From: Leptolyngbya ohadii IS1
Lineage (GTDB): Bacteria; Cyanobacteriota; Cyanobacteriia; Elainellales; Elainellaceae
Assembly: GCF_002215035.1 (NCBI RefSeq)
Contig: NZ_NKFP01000004.1
Span: forward strand, 1,241,726 to 1,305,725
Reading direction: 5' to 3'
DNA: 64,000 nucleotides
The notes below the pieces were generated by a model. That model worked only from the letters and a program-made list of their open reading frames with translations. It searched no databases and had not been told where the DNA came from. Made by a program: the position numbers and the translations under genes. Of the stretch, positions 7,883-16,578 are shown in pieces; position 1 is the first letter of the stretch, and the number at the start of each line of letters is the position of its first letter.

Positions 7883-8959
7883 TTGCGAAAGGCTCTCTAT
7901 AATTCATCAGGGAGTCCTGTTGCTGAGCGCATGCGTCAGAATACGTCACACGGCAACCATACGGTCTATGAAACTGCTGTGAGTGGACAGTCTGTTCCCC
8001 ATCTCATCCTGCATACGGAGTCGGGTGATCGCTACTTCTCGCTAGTTGGCAGCAACTGCTGGAGAGTCGGGCGTGGCGACGACAACAATTTTGTGCTGCC
8101 CGACCGCTGGATTTCTCGCAATCATGCCCTGCTTCAGCAGCTCGAAACCGGCGATTTTTACCTGATTGATTTGGGCAGTCGAAACGGCTCGTTTGTTAAT
8201 GGGCGACGGGTGAGTGTTCCTGTCACCCTACAAAGTGGCGATCGGCTCACCTTCGGTCAAACAGAGCTAGAGTTTTTCGCTCCCAATCTGGATGCCAGTG
8301 CCCCTACCCTGACTGGCGACTCACAGGAATTTACGGCAACCGCAACACTTCATGTACGGCGGTTGATTTCGGTGCTGGTCGTGGATATCCGCAACTTCTC
8401 CGGCATGACGCGCCAGATCGATGAAAAGGTGCTTTCGGAAGTCATTGGCACCTGGTTCCGCTGTGCGGGCGATATTATCCGCGATTACGGAAGCTGGGTC
8501 GATAAGTATATCGGCGATGCGGTGATGGCAGTCTGGATTCATGGGGCACAGGGTATTAGTCCCGGCGAGATGATGCGGGTTGCTCACGCGCTGAGCGCAC
8601 TGCACAAAATGACCAGCCAGCTTCATGAAACCTATCCGCTACCCGCTCCAATTCGGATTGGCGCAGGATTGAATACAGGCTATGCGATGGTGGGCAACAC
8701 GGGCACAGGCGATCGACCGGACTACACAGCACTAGGCGACACGGTCAATGCTGCTTTTCGGCTGGAATCCTCGACCAAACAGCTTGGTATGGACATTGCC
8801 CTGGGCGAAACCACCTACCGCTATCTAATTGAAGCCGGGGTTAAGCCGGAGCTATTTGTGCCGAAGACAGTGCAGCTCAAAGGCTATGAAATGTCCACCC
8901 AGGCATATGCCGGACTCTTTGCCGACCTGGAAGCCTTTCTGCGATCGCCTCAGGCTTGA
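7883..8959 (+). CDS. FHA domain-class III nucleotide cyclase (probable adenylate cyclase)
   Basis: The protein has 358 residues. Residues about 40-130 form an FHA domain (GRGDDNNFVLPDRWISRNH and DLGSRNGSFVNGRRV), which binds phosphothreonine peptides. Residues about 155-345 form a class III cyclase domain with both metal aspartates (VLVVDIRNFSGM and DKYIGDAVMAVW). The lysine in VDKYIGD and the threonine of DYTALGDTVNAAFRLE fit adenylate rather than guanylate cyclases. It therefore probably makes cAMP in response to a phosphorylated partner; no transmembrane segment is seen. Start: the TTG at 7883 has GGAG seven bases upstream; the in-frame ATG at 7931 is an alternative. Confidence 0.85.
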   Translation: MRKALYNSSGSPVAERMRQNTSHGNHTVYETAVSGQSVPHLILHTESGDRYFSLVGSNCWRVGRGDDNNFVLPDRWISRNHALLQQLETGDFYLIDLGSRNGSFVNGRRVSVPVTLQSGDRLTFGQTELEFFAPNLDASAPTLTGDSQEFTATATLHVRRLISVLVVDIRNFSGMTRQIDEKVLSEVIGTWFRCAGDIIRDYGSWVDKYIGDAVMAVWIHGAQGISPGEMMRVAHALSALHKMTSQLHETYPLPAPIRIGAGLNTGYAMVGNTGTGDRPDYTALGDTVNAAFRLESSTKQLGMDIALGETTYRYLIEAGVKPELFVPKTVQLKGYEMSTQAYAGLFADLEAFLRSPQA

Positions 8960-9148
8960 AAAAAGCAGGATGCGCCCAACTTTGGACAAAAAACTCTAGC
9001 CAAAAAACTTTAGCCAAAAAAAGAGGGGTAGACTCGATCGCCTTCCCCAATTCATCGAAATTCAGTTTAGATTTACAGCCAGTTTGCCTTCACGACAGCG
9101 ATCGCCTCTACAGAAGAAATATAGAAGCCTGCTGCCGTGCAACTGGAT

Positions 9149-9424
9149 TTATACTGTCGCTGCTTCAGCCACAGCCGGATAAACGCTAATCTTTTGGCGG
9201 CTCTTGCCTTTGCGCTCAAAGGTAACAACGCCATCGACCAGGGCAAATAGCGTATCGTCATTGCCGCGTCCAACGTTGACGCCGGGGTGAAACTTCGTGC
9301 CACGCTGACGCACCAGAATATTTCCAGCACGCACAACCTGACCGCCAAACCGCTTCACGCCCAACCGTTGAGCATTAGAATCTCGACCGTTACGGGTACT
9401 GCCCGTCCCTTTCTTATGTGCCAT
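9149..9424 (-). CDS. rpmA: 50S ribosomal protein L27
   Basis: The 91-residue protein starts [16 protein letters not shown] and has the L27 core [17 protein letters not shown]. It belongs to the large ribosomal subunit near the peptidyl transferase centre. It begins with the mature N-terminus and lacks the cleaved N-terminal extension known from Firmicutes. It lies 70 bp downstream of rplU on the same strand, the standard L21-L27 operon. The C-terminal tail ([14 protein letters not shown]) is slightly extended. Confidence 0.97.
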   Translation of the reverse strand: MAHKKGTGSTRNGRDSNAQRLGVKRFGGQVVRAGNILVRQRGTKFHPGVNVGRGNDDTLFALVDGVVTFERKGKSRQKISVYPAVAEAATV

Positions 9425-9494
9425 CGTTTCCTCGAATCTTGACTAGGGTTGATGTGAATTGTTGGATGAAGTCTAGTTTAAAGTTTAGCCTGAA

Positions 9495-9869
9495 TTATTC
9501 GGCTGCTGCTGCGGGGACTGCTTGAGCCGATTCTCCGCGAGCCACAACTTCCCCATTTAGCGAGATCGAATTGATCATCAGGCGCGTAATTTCCTGGCGA
9601 TGTCCCCGCTTTTTGCGCGTCTTTTTCTTGGGCTTCATCTTGTAGACCAGCACCTTCTTCCCCCGGAAGTGGCGCAGCACCGTTGCTTCTACCGTTGCTC
9701 CAGAGACCGTAGGTTGACCAATCGAGATATCCCCATCGTTTTCGACAAAGAGAACGCGATCGATCGTCACTGCTCCATCAACATCCACTGCCAGCCGTTC
9801 GACATCGTAAAAGCGACCGGGTTCAACCCGAAACTGTTTGCCGCCCGTTTCAATAATTGCGTAAGTCAT
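9495..9869 (-). CDS. rplU: 50S ribosomal protein L21
   Basis: The 124-residue protein begins [18 protein letters not shown], the L21 signature, and contains [16 protein letters not shown], the basic loop that binds 23S rRNA. It is the first gene of the rplU-rpmA operon. The C-terminal 20 residues ([19 protein letters not shown]) form an alanine-rich tail beyond the core fold. About 150 bp upstream are free of genes and could hold its promoter and leader. Confidence 0.97.
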   Translation of the reverse strand: MTYAIIETGGKQFRVEPGRFYDVERLAVDVDGAVTIDRVLFVENDGDISIGQPTVSGATVEATVLRHFRGKKVLVYKMKPKKKTRKKRGHRQEITRLMINSISLNGEVVARGESAQAVPAAAAE

Positions 9870-10022
9870 GATATTCCTCGAAGATTGCCGTACAGGTAGC
9901 CGGGAGTTTTGATTTTGATCCGGGCATTTTCTTGTTGAACCTGATCCGAGCGATTAAACGCCAAGAGACTATTGTCGCGAATTAAATAGAAGAGTGTCAA
10001 GTTAAAACTGAATTAAGCTGAA

Positions 10023-10466
10023 CTAAACAATAAAGCTGGCAGATTCTCCCTGTGCCGCCTGCCGACTGCGGGCATCGTAGTAGAGATCTTCCAGGGTAAT
10101 ACTGTAGAGGGCTTCTTTTAATTTGTGGTGGAGCCGCTGCCAGAGGGCAAATGTAACCCAATCCTCTGCCTGGTCTGCCTCCGGAGTGAGTCGCTTCAGG
10201 GGTTCGATCGTTTCGCCCACCGCTTCCAGGATATGACCGAGGGAAATTTGAACGGGCGGACGCGCCAGCCGATAGCCTCCCTGTGAGCCGCGCACCGATT
10301 CCACCAGTCCAGCTCGACGCAGTTCAATCAGCAGCTTCTCCAGATAGGGAGCCGGAATATCCTGACGCTGAGCGATCGCCCGAACAGATGTGGGCTGATA
10401 TTTCGGCTGAAAGCTAAGGTCAAGCAGGGCTTTGACACTGTAATGTCCGCGAGTGGTGAGCTTCAT
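10023..10466 (-). CDS. Rrf2-family transcription regulator without cluster cysteines
   Basis: The 147-residue protein has the Rrf2 winged helix: MKLTTRGHYSVKALLDLSF, then IAQRQDIPAPYLEKLLIELRRAGLVESVRGSQGGYRLAR. Relatives such as IscR and NsrR bind an iron-sulfur cluster through three cysteines after the winged helix; this protein has no cysteine from its ATG onward, so it cannot hold such a cluster in the usual way. The C-terminal part (WQRLHHKLKEALYSITLEDLYYDAR) is a helix as in cyanobacterial members. Start: the ATG at 10466 has AAGGA five bases upstream; a TTG at 10508 would add 14 residues and is not needed. Target genes are unknown. Confidence 0.88.
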   Translation of the reverse strand: MKLTTRGHYSVKALLDLSFQPKYQPTSVRAIAQRQDIPAPYLEKLLIELRRAGLVESVRGSQGGYRLARPPVQISLGHILEAVGETIEPLKRLTPEADQAEDWVTFALWQRLHHKLKEALYSITLEDLYYDARSRQAAQGESASFIV

Positions 10467-11181
10467 CCAATCCTTACAAACATTCCTTATATTATTGAGT
10501 TGCGACAAGGTCGCGATCGAACTTCGGGGATTTCATTATCGATCGGTTTAAATACATTGGCTGACCGCTTGATTACTAATCGTATCGGTGACAGGAAGGA
10601 AGCCGTGACTGGAGTGATTTAACGATCGAGGGCTAACTTTTTGAGCTTAATCTTCCAAGACGGCGGATACCCGCCAGCAACTGTTGAAACTCAAGTATTG
10701 GAACTAAAGCAGTATAGAAGTAGTAAAGTAGTCTGTTGATTCAGGCTGTCGATTCCGTCAGTCCATTCCGTCAGTCTGAGAATGAAACGATTGAGAAAAA
10801 GGTAGAGAAAAAAGTAATCCACGTTCTCCGACTTGCGCTATATTGAAACCTTTTGGTTCCTGAGCTGAGCGATCCAGATTTGTAATGCCACTCTGCGATA
10901 CCGCTGCGATGCCAGATCCAATCTCAGAACGATCGATCAGGTTTTATAAACTCGGAGGCATTTGAGTTAATCAAAAAGCTTAGATTTTAATACAAACCAG
11001 ATGAGAAAAAGTTGACTTGCCAAGGTAATATAGATTCAAAAGCTGATATAAAGCTAGAGATCCATAGTGAAAGAATTTCGATAGCAGAACTATCAGCGGC
11101 ATCGTACCCACGATACTCCACCCACGGTAGAATTACCAAGCGGTATTCCAAAGTTCCTAGTCATCGATTCAGACCAAACGA
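10467..11181. other. Long divergent intergenic region between the Rrf2 gene and cyAbrB
   Basis: No gene is recognised in 715 bp. It should contain promoters for both flanking regulators. Visible structure: a 12-bp direct repeat ATTCCGTCAGTC near 10755-10780, a small hairpin GGCGG-ATAC-CCGCC near 10660, and close to cyAbrB a nested stem (GCTGAT at 11042-11047 with ATCAGC at 11092-11097, enclosing GATAG/CTATC at 11080-11094). A TTGACT at 11012 lacks a well-spaced -10 box. Confidence 0.5.
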
Positions 11182-11571
11182 ATGAGTAAAAAGAAAAAGA
11201 TTGAGCCTTTAACTGGAGAAGCCCTTCTAGCGAAGGTCAAAGAGCTGGAGAACGTCAGCAAAGAAGAAAAAGCGAAAGAGTGCGGATATTACACCATTAC
11301 TAAAAATGGCGTAGAGCGCGTCAATATGATGAAGTTCTACAATGCTCTTCTGGAAGCCAAAGAGATTGAGCTGGACGGAAAGCAGGGCAGCAACGGTCGG
11401 GGCGGACGCAGCGCCAGCTATCGGATTACGGTGCAGGCAAACGGCAATTTGCTGATTGGAGCTGCCTATACTAAGCAAATGGATTTGAAGCCTGGAGACG
11501 AATTTGAAATTTCCCTGGGACGAAAGCACATTCGCTTAAAGCAGCTTGAGAGCGATGAGTTTGAAGAGTAA
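11182..11571 (+). CDS. Cyanobacterial AbrB-family transcription regulator (cyAbrB)
   Basis: The 129-residue protein matches the cyAbrB family: a basic start, then LTGEALLAKVKELENVSKEEKAKECGYYT, a central segment with KFYNALLEAK, a glycine/serine linker (GSNGRGGRSASYR), and a C-terminal AbrB-like beta-hairpin fold (VQANGNLLIGAAYTKQMDLKPGDEFEI). In Synechocystis two such proteins regulate nitrogen, carbon and stress genes; which paralogue this is cannot be told here. There is no obvious Shine-Dalgarno before the ATG. A terminator lies 148 bp downstream. Confidence 0.92.
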   Translation: MSKKKKIEPLTGEALLAKVKELENVSKEEKAKECGYYTITKNGVERVNMMKFYNALLEAKEIELDGKQGSNGRGGRSASYRITVQANGNLLIGAAYTKQMDLKPGDEFEISLGRKHIRLKQLESDEFEE

Positions 11572-12589
11572 GCTTTGACAGACAGTTGTCTTTAGCCCAG
11601 TGGAAACATCCTCTGTCCCGTGGAGACATCACAGAGACAATGCTTCTGTTTTATGGAATTGGCAAAACTGTTCCATAAAAGCAGCTGACAAAAACGTCTG
11701 ACAAAAGAACGATCCTATTAGGAGGCTAAACAGCTTGGAGTGAAAGCCTCCTATTTTGCTGAAAACTTTTTCTTCAGAAGTTCATCGTGAGTAGAGCATC
11801 CTCCTTGTCGTTTTGAGGACGCTCCATTTCCTTACATTACTCAGATTAAATCGATCGAGATTTTGCAAAACCTTCAGCAGGACAGCCAGAACCCGATCGT
11901 TTTATTAACCGCCTCAATAGCTGCCTTAATAGCCGCCCCAATCATTATCTTAATTACCGCTTCAGGGCGTTGCCTTAGCCAATTGCCTTAAAAGGTTTAT
12001 TAAACGGCAAATTTGCTTCAAATCGCGAAAAAATTCTCAATCATGCTTATCAATTTTAACAGCGCGATCGTCCACAGCTTAAATTCCTCTCCCAATGGCA
12101 AGGGAAAGAACTTTGAGAAGTAAGAACTAAGAGATAAGAACTTTTTTACTCGCAGAGATTTTTTAGCTCCAGCTCTGCTTTTTCTCTGGCTCAGACTACG
12201 GTGTACATACAAATCCAAAGATGGGTGTCCCAGCTTCCGACGCCTCCTAAATTTCCCATCTGTTATTTGCTGCTCCTGGGGCGCGAGGAAACTTTGGACA
12301 TCAGAGGAAATTTTGAATATTAGGAGATAAGGAGATAAGGGCTATCCGGAATCCGGAATCACGGCGGGATAGCATCTACGGCATCTTGCCATCCATGTTT
12401 TCCAATCCTATTTGGTCCACACTGACCTCCGTACTAACCTCCGTATAGTGGAGAACGCTACTATTAGTTAATGGGGCAGAAACGCTCGGATTGAATGCTT
12501 TATCGCATGATCCTAAGAGAATTTGCGCGTCAATCTGAGTATTGGGCTGCCTGCTGTTGATTGTTGCTGCTCCATAAGTGCTGAGATCC
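11572..12589. other. 1-kb gene-free region downstream of cyAbrB
   Basis: No convincing gene is present. It holds a 10-bp perfect inverted repeat (TTTTATGGAA at 11649-11658, TTCCATAAAA at 11671-11680), the terminator at 11719-11757, an imperfect hairpin near 11797-11825 (GAGCATCCTC with GAGGACGCTC), and AT-rich sequence after that. Open frames on the minus strand at 12018-12218 and 12376-12591 have no family features. A small RNA ending at the terminator is possible but unproven. Confidence 0.5.
11719..11757 (+). terminator. Rho-independent terminator
   Basis: TAGGAGGC (11719-11726) pairs perfectly with GCCTCCTA (11746-11753), followed by a TTTT run. It probably ends the cyAbrB transcript or a small RNA encoded just before it. 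Confidence 0.75.
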
Positions 12590-13939
12590 ATGAGTGAGTC
12601 TACACTGCGCCCTGCTTTGATTACTCGCGTTTTGCCTGATTCGATCGCCGCCGAGGTGGGCTTTGAACCGGGCGATCGGCTAGTGTCGATTAATGGACAG
12701 GCACCGCGCGACCTAATCGACTATCAGTTCCTTTGTGCGGATGAAGTGCTCGAACTGGAAGTGCTGGATGCTAAGGGCAAAACTCACCAAGTTGAAATTG
12801 AAAAGGATTACGACGACGACCTGGGGCTGGAATTTGAATCGGCTTTGTTTGATGGACTGATTCAGTGCAATAACCGCTGCCCCTTTTGCTTCATCGATCA
12901 GCAGCCCCCCGGCAAGCGGGAAAGCCTGTACTTCAAGGACGACGACTATCGCCTCAGCTTTCTCTACGGCAGCTATTTAACGCTGACCAACCTGACCCAG
13001 AAAGAGTGGGATCGGATTGCCCAGATGCGGCTGTCTCCTTTGTTTGTATCGGTTCATGCGACGGAGCCAGAGGTGCGGATTCGGCTGCTCAAAAATCCCC
13101 GTGCCGGACAGCTCCTCGATCAGCTTCGGTGGTTTCAAAAGCATCGGCTGCAAATTCATGCCCAGGTCGTTGTCTGTCCCGGTATTAACGACGGGGTGCA
13201 TCTGGAGCAGACCTTGCATGATCTGGCGCAGTTTCATCAAGGCGAAGTTCCGACTGTGGCATCGGCGGCGATCGTTCCCGTGGGGCTGACCCGCTTTCGT
13301 CCAGCGGAAGATGAACTCGTCCCCGTGACGCCAGAAAAGGCGCGAGAGGTGATTGCTCAGGTAAAGCCGCTGCAAGAAAAATTCCGGCAGCAGTGGGGCA
13401 CGACCTTTGCCTGGTTAGCCGATGAGTGGTTTCTAATCGGACGGGAAGAACTGCCGCCAGAGTCGCACTATGAGGACTACCCACAGTTGGGCAACGGTGT
13501 GGGTTCGATCCGGCAATTTCTAAAGCAGTTCCAGACCGCAGCCAAACAGCTACCGCCCAAAATAGATTCGCCCCGCCGCTATAGCTGGATTGTGGGCAAT
13601 GCTGTAGAGTACGCCTTTCAGCCGATCGTCCAGCGGCTCAATGCAGTAGAAGGACTGACGATCGATCTGGTTGCGCTGAATAGCCAGTATTGGGGACAGC
13701 AGATTAGCGTGACAGGATTAATTACAGGACAGGATATTCTGGCGGCGCTCCGCGATCGCGATCTGGGGGATGGAATTCTGCTGCCTTCGGTGATGCTCAA
13801 GCACGACGACGATCGCTTTCTCGATGATCTAACGGTGCGCGATCTGGAAAAAGAATTGAAGGTGCCGATTCTGAAAGTTGGGGCGATCGAGGAACTGCTG
13901 ACAACCTGTACACAGGAGCAAGAATGCGAGGTGGTTTAA
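12590..13939 (+). CDS. PDZ-radical SAM-like-DUF512 iron-sulfur protein (TIGR03279 type)
   Basis: The protein has 449 residues. Residues about 5-70 form a PDZ-like domain (SIAAEVGFEPGDRLVSINGQ). A CNNRCPFC motif near residue 90 gives a CxxxCxxC triad as in radical SAM enzymes, followed by a TIM-barrel-like part (LYGSYLTLTNLT, SVHATEPEVR). The C-terminal half matches DUF512. This architecture is known as the putative iron-sulfur protein conserved in cyanobacteria; relatives occur in clostridia. The reaction is unknown. The ATG at 12590 is used; a GTG at 12578 would add four residues. No clear ribosome site is seen. Confidence 0.88.
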   Translation: MSESTLRPALITRVLPDSIAAEVGFEPGDRLVSINGQAPRDLIDYQFLCADEVLELEVLDAKGKTHQVEIEKDYDDDLGLEFESALFDGLIQCNNRCPFCFIDQQPPGKRESLYFKDDDYRLSFLYGSYLTLTNLTQKEWDRIAQMRLSPLFVSVHATEPEVRIRLLKNPRAGQLLDQLRWFQKHRLQIHAQVVVCPGINDGVHLEQTLHDLAQFHQGEVPTVASAAIVPVGLTRFRPAEDELVPVTPEKAREVIAQVKPLQEKFRQQWGTTFAWLADEWFLIGREELPPESHYEDYPQLGNGVGSIRQFLKQFQTAAKQLPPKIDSPRRYSWIVGNAVEYAFQPIVQRLNAVEGLTIDLVALNSQYWGQQISVTGLITGQDILAALRDRDLGDGILLPSVMLKHDDDRFLDDLTVRDLEKELKVPILKVGAIEELLTTCTQEQECEVV

Positions 13940-14010
13940 ATGGGGTTTTAGGAGGGGTTTTAGGGGATTAGGGAGGATTAAACATCCTGGTTTAGATTAT
14001 GAGATTTTCC

Positions 14011-14952
14011 CTAGCTGCCCCGACGCGGGGACGAATCGGCATCGAGGTAGGCAATAAACAGCGCCAGGCTAAATCCGATAATGGCTAAACCCGACAGTCC
14101 GCCGGAGAAGGCGTTGTAGAGTCCGTGCAGCACAGCAACAATCGCTAAACCCACGCCCAGCAGCAGGCGACGACCGGAATACTCGCCAGGATACTCCAGT
14201 GACAGCCCAATAAAGTAGCCCACAATGCCCGTCAGCACCGCATGAAACAGAGGCAGCGACACAAAGCGAATCGTATTGGCTGCCAGATACAAACCCAGGT
14301 CAAGCTGTCCGCGCATGAGGGCGATCGCATACTGCACGGAATAGGCACCACTTTCGGCAACTGCAAACCCCAGTCCACACATTGCCCCATAAAAGGCGGC
14401 GGTACGGGGATCGGGCAATTGCAGGTTTGGGGAGGAATCAGGAGAACGGCGATTTCGGGGACGAAGATTTTTCGGACGGACGGCTATCATCAGCAGCACT
14501 GGAATTGCCTTACAGATTTCCTCCAGCACCCCAACTCCCAGCACAAACCCTACCAGACGCCCCGACAGACCCTGCCCTACTGCACCATAGAGCAAATTGA
14601 AGGGCGGCAATCGCTGCACCATTAGCAGCACCGGAATACTGATGAACACCGTAAACAAAACCCCGGCGATCGTCCTTTTCCAGGAAACGCGGGTTGGCTG
14701 GATTAGGTGATAGAGCAACAGCGCCCAAACGATCGCGCAATAAATTCCAGTTAGCCAGGCAACATGGCTGAGGGGCACCTGGGCAGCCAGCAGATTGATT
14801 GCCAGCGGCACCAGTCCCAGAAACAGGAGCAACCGCACGATCGCACTGCGATAGAGTTCCGGGCGAAATATTTTCTGATAGGGAAACAGGGCAGTCAGCG
14901 AAATTTTGCGACGAGCAGGTAAGTTACCATTTTTGCGATCGGGCTGCGTCAT
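14011..14952 (-). CDS. PrsW-family intramembrane metalloprotease-like protein
   Basis: The protein has 313 residues with about eight membrane segments. It shows the PrsW/CAAX-like signature: LEEICKAIPVLLM (EExxK), GFAVAESGAY (glutamate in a membrane helix) and FHAVLTGIVGYFIG plus LHGLYNAFSG (histidines). PrsW proteins cleave membrane proteins such as anti-sigma factors; no anti-sigma gene lies nearby, so the substrate is open. A GTG at 14988 would add 12 residues; the ATG at 14952 is preferred but neither has a clear ribosome site. It is convergent with the DUF512 gene. Confidence 0.85.
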   Translation of the reverse strand: MTQPDRKNGNLPARRKISLTALFPYQKIFRPELYRSAIVRLLLFLGLVPLAINLLAAQVPLSHVAWLTGIYCAIVWALLLYHLIQPTRVSWKRTIAGVLFTVFISIPVLLMVQRLPPFNLLYGAVGQGLSGRLVGFVLGVGVLEEICKAIPVLLMIAVRPKNLRPRNRRSPDSSPNLQLPDPRTAAFYGAMCGLGFAVAESGAYSVQYAIALMRGQLDLGLYLAANTIRFVSLPLFHAVLTGIVGYFIGLSLEYPGEYSGRRLLLGVGLAIVAVLHGLYNAFSGGLSGLAIIGFSLALFIAYLDADSSPRRGS

Positions 14953-15258
14953 GCGGGGGAGAAGGAGCAATGGCTCCAATAGGGGCACTGCATCTGTTTA
15001 ATTTTGTAAAGAATTAAGCCAAAGATTGAGATATAAAAATGTATCTGAAGAACTAGAAAATCAAATTTAGTTTTGTTAGTATTGCCTCAAAATAAAACCA
15101 TTTAACCCCATCTCACCAAGCTTGAACAGAATGAGTTCTTGTCAGGCAGGGAACTGGATTCCATTGAGCTGTCTTGCTTGCTCTGCAACGCTTTGTGCAG
15201 ATTGGCACTTATCTCTTCAGTCCGTATTCAGTTGGCATTGATTTAAGAACGAGGTCAT
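14953..15258. other. Divergent intergenic region, nothing recognised
   Basis: AT-rich DNA between the divergent PrsW-like gene and the small unknown gene at 15259. I see no repeat, RNA or clear promoter box beyond general AT richness. Confidence 0.5.
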
Positions 15259-15603
15259 ATGGAATACACATTTGAAATTATTGGTGTATCTCCAATTTTA
15301 TCTTTTTTTAATCATCAGCTAGAGAGCGGAAAAGACAAACCTTCTGCAAAAAAATGTCCTGCCTATGTCGGCTCCTATCACTGCACATTAGATGCCTTCA
15401 TCGAGTCTATTGAGTTCCTGCCTGCCCGCCAGCAGTGGCATCTCGATCGCGTTGTAGATACTGTAATTCAGTTTTGGCTCAACAACGGAGAGCAGATTCA
15501 CCTCTGGAAAAAGCGGCTTGCCGATGCGGGGAGGGATAGCCTGTTGGTAGGTCGGGTGGCGGATTTGGAAGCGCTGCGATCGGAGTTTGAGTCTTTGCTG
15601 TAG
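15259..15603 (+). CDS. Unknown protein, 114 residues
   Basis: I do not recognise the family. The protein is soluble, starts MEYTFEIIGVSPILSFFNHQ and is mixed alpha/beta by appearance. It has a central segment rich in aromatics (YVGSYHCTLDAFIESIEFLP, then QQWHLDRVVDTVIQFWLNN) and a charged C-terminal helix. The ATG at 15259 has GAGG six bases upstream, which supports translation. The hydrolase gene begins 50 bp after its stop, so the two may be cotranscribed. Confidence 0.65.
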   Translation: MEYTFEIIGVSPILSFFNHQLESGKDKPSAKKCPAYVGSYHCTLDAFIESIEFLPARQQWHLDRVVDTVIQFWLNNGEQIHLWKKRLADAGRDSLLVGRVADLEALRSEFESLL

Positions 15604-15653
15604 CAGGGTTTTAGCCTCGTTTATTTCTTTATTAGCGGCTAGCTGTAAACTCC

Positions 15654-16223
15654 TTGAAATACTTACCATCTAACGCGGTTCTGCTCATCATTGATGTGCA
15701 AAAGGCGATCGATCATCCAAGCTGGGGACGGCGTAACGATCCTCAAGCTGAGGCAAATATTGCGCGGTTGCTGGAGGCGTGGCGTCAAACTCAACGTCCC
15801 GTCGTCCATGTTCGTCATCTATCTACACAGCCGAATTCAACCTATCGCCCTGGACAAGAGGGGGTTGACTTCAAAGAAATCGTCATGCCTCACCCCTCTG
15901 AAACGATCGTGGATAAACAGGTTCACTGCGCTTTTATCGGCACAAACTTAGAAAGTTGGCTGCGAAGCAGAGGCTATGACGTTCTAGTTGTCACAGGGGT
16001 CATTACCAATAACTCCGTTGAAGCAACGGTGAGAGTCGCGGGCAATCTTGGCTTTGATACCTACGTCGTTTCAGACGCAACGGCAACATTCGATAAGTGG
16101 GATTTAGAGCAAAATCTGCACTCTGCGGAAGTCGTTCATGCCTTATCGCTGGCAAATATGCAGGGAGAGTATGCAAATGTGACTGATACAGAAACAATTC
16201 TTCGGCATCTCTTGCCGCAATAA
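15654..16223 (+). CDS. Isochorismatase-family hydrolase with serine at the catalytic cysteine position
   Basis: The 189-residue protein has the cysteine-hydrolase fold shared by isochorismatases and nicotinamidases. The catalytic aspartate (D14, in LLIIDVQKA) and lysine (K88, in TIVDKQVHCAF) are present. The cysteine normally found in the GVxTxxCVExTxR loop is a serine here (S121, GVITNNSVEATVR). Members of the family with this NNSVE loop exist, so it may be a genuine subclass, either with altered chemistry or non-catalytic. Translation probably begins at TTG 15654, the only suitable initiator before the conserved strand; no strong ribosome site precedes it. Confidence 0.85.
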   Translation: MKYLPSNAVLLIIDVQKAIDHPSWGRRNDPQAEANIARLLEAWRQTQRPVVHVRHLSTQPNSTYRPGQEGVDFKEIVMPHPSETIVDKQVHCAFIGTNLESWLRSRGYDVLVVTGVITNNSVEATVRVAGNLGFDTYVVSDATATFDKWDLEQNLHSAEVVHALSLANMQGEYANVTDTETILRHLLPQ

Positions 16224-16578
16224 ACCCGTTCAGCTTAAGTTGGACTTAGGAAAGCGATCGTCCAGACAGCTATGAGTCTCCTGAACCGATCGCCTACAAG
16301 GTGTCTTCTGTTTCGTAAACTGGCGTTTACAGGCTCTAGTGTTCCCGACGGAGTGGCACGAATCACAAGATGCTGGTCTCAAAACACAGCGCCACAATAA
16401 ATTGGCTGATAAGTTGGGTGTGCAGCGAGTAGGGCACCTGTAAACGCAGGAATCTCCCTTTAGGTAGAGTGACATTTAGAAAAAAATGTAGCGGCACAAA
16501 AATTATGCAGACAGATTGCCAGAAGCTTTGTGAAACTTGCTAAGTTAAAAGCGACAGGCAATCAACAAGGAGACGACC
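16224..16578. other. Intergenic region upstream of the GST gene
   Basis: No gene is recognised. A hairpin GTAAAC-TGGC-GTTTAC lies at 16315-16330, and GCGTTTACAG (16323-16332) recurs inverted as CTGTAAACGC at 16439-16448. The ribosome site AAGGAG of the next gene is at the right end. Confidence 0.5.

Noticed and set aside
11012-11035. A sigma-70 promoter for cyAbrB (TTGACT then TATAGA)
   Set aside because: The spacing is 11 bases, too short for a functional -35/-10 pair.
12376-12591. Minus-strand open frame of 71 codons ahead of the DUF512 gene
   Set aside because: No family match and it lies over the promoter region of a supported gene; composition is unremarkable.
16230-16475. Minus-strand open frame of 81 codons rich in cysteine
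   Set aside because: No ribosome site and no family pattern; the composition looks like random translation of the intergenic gap.
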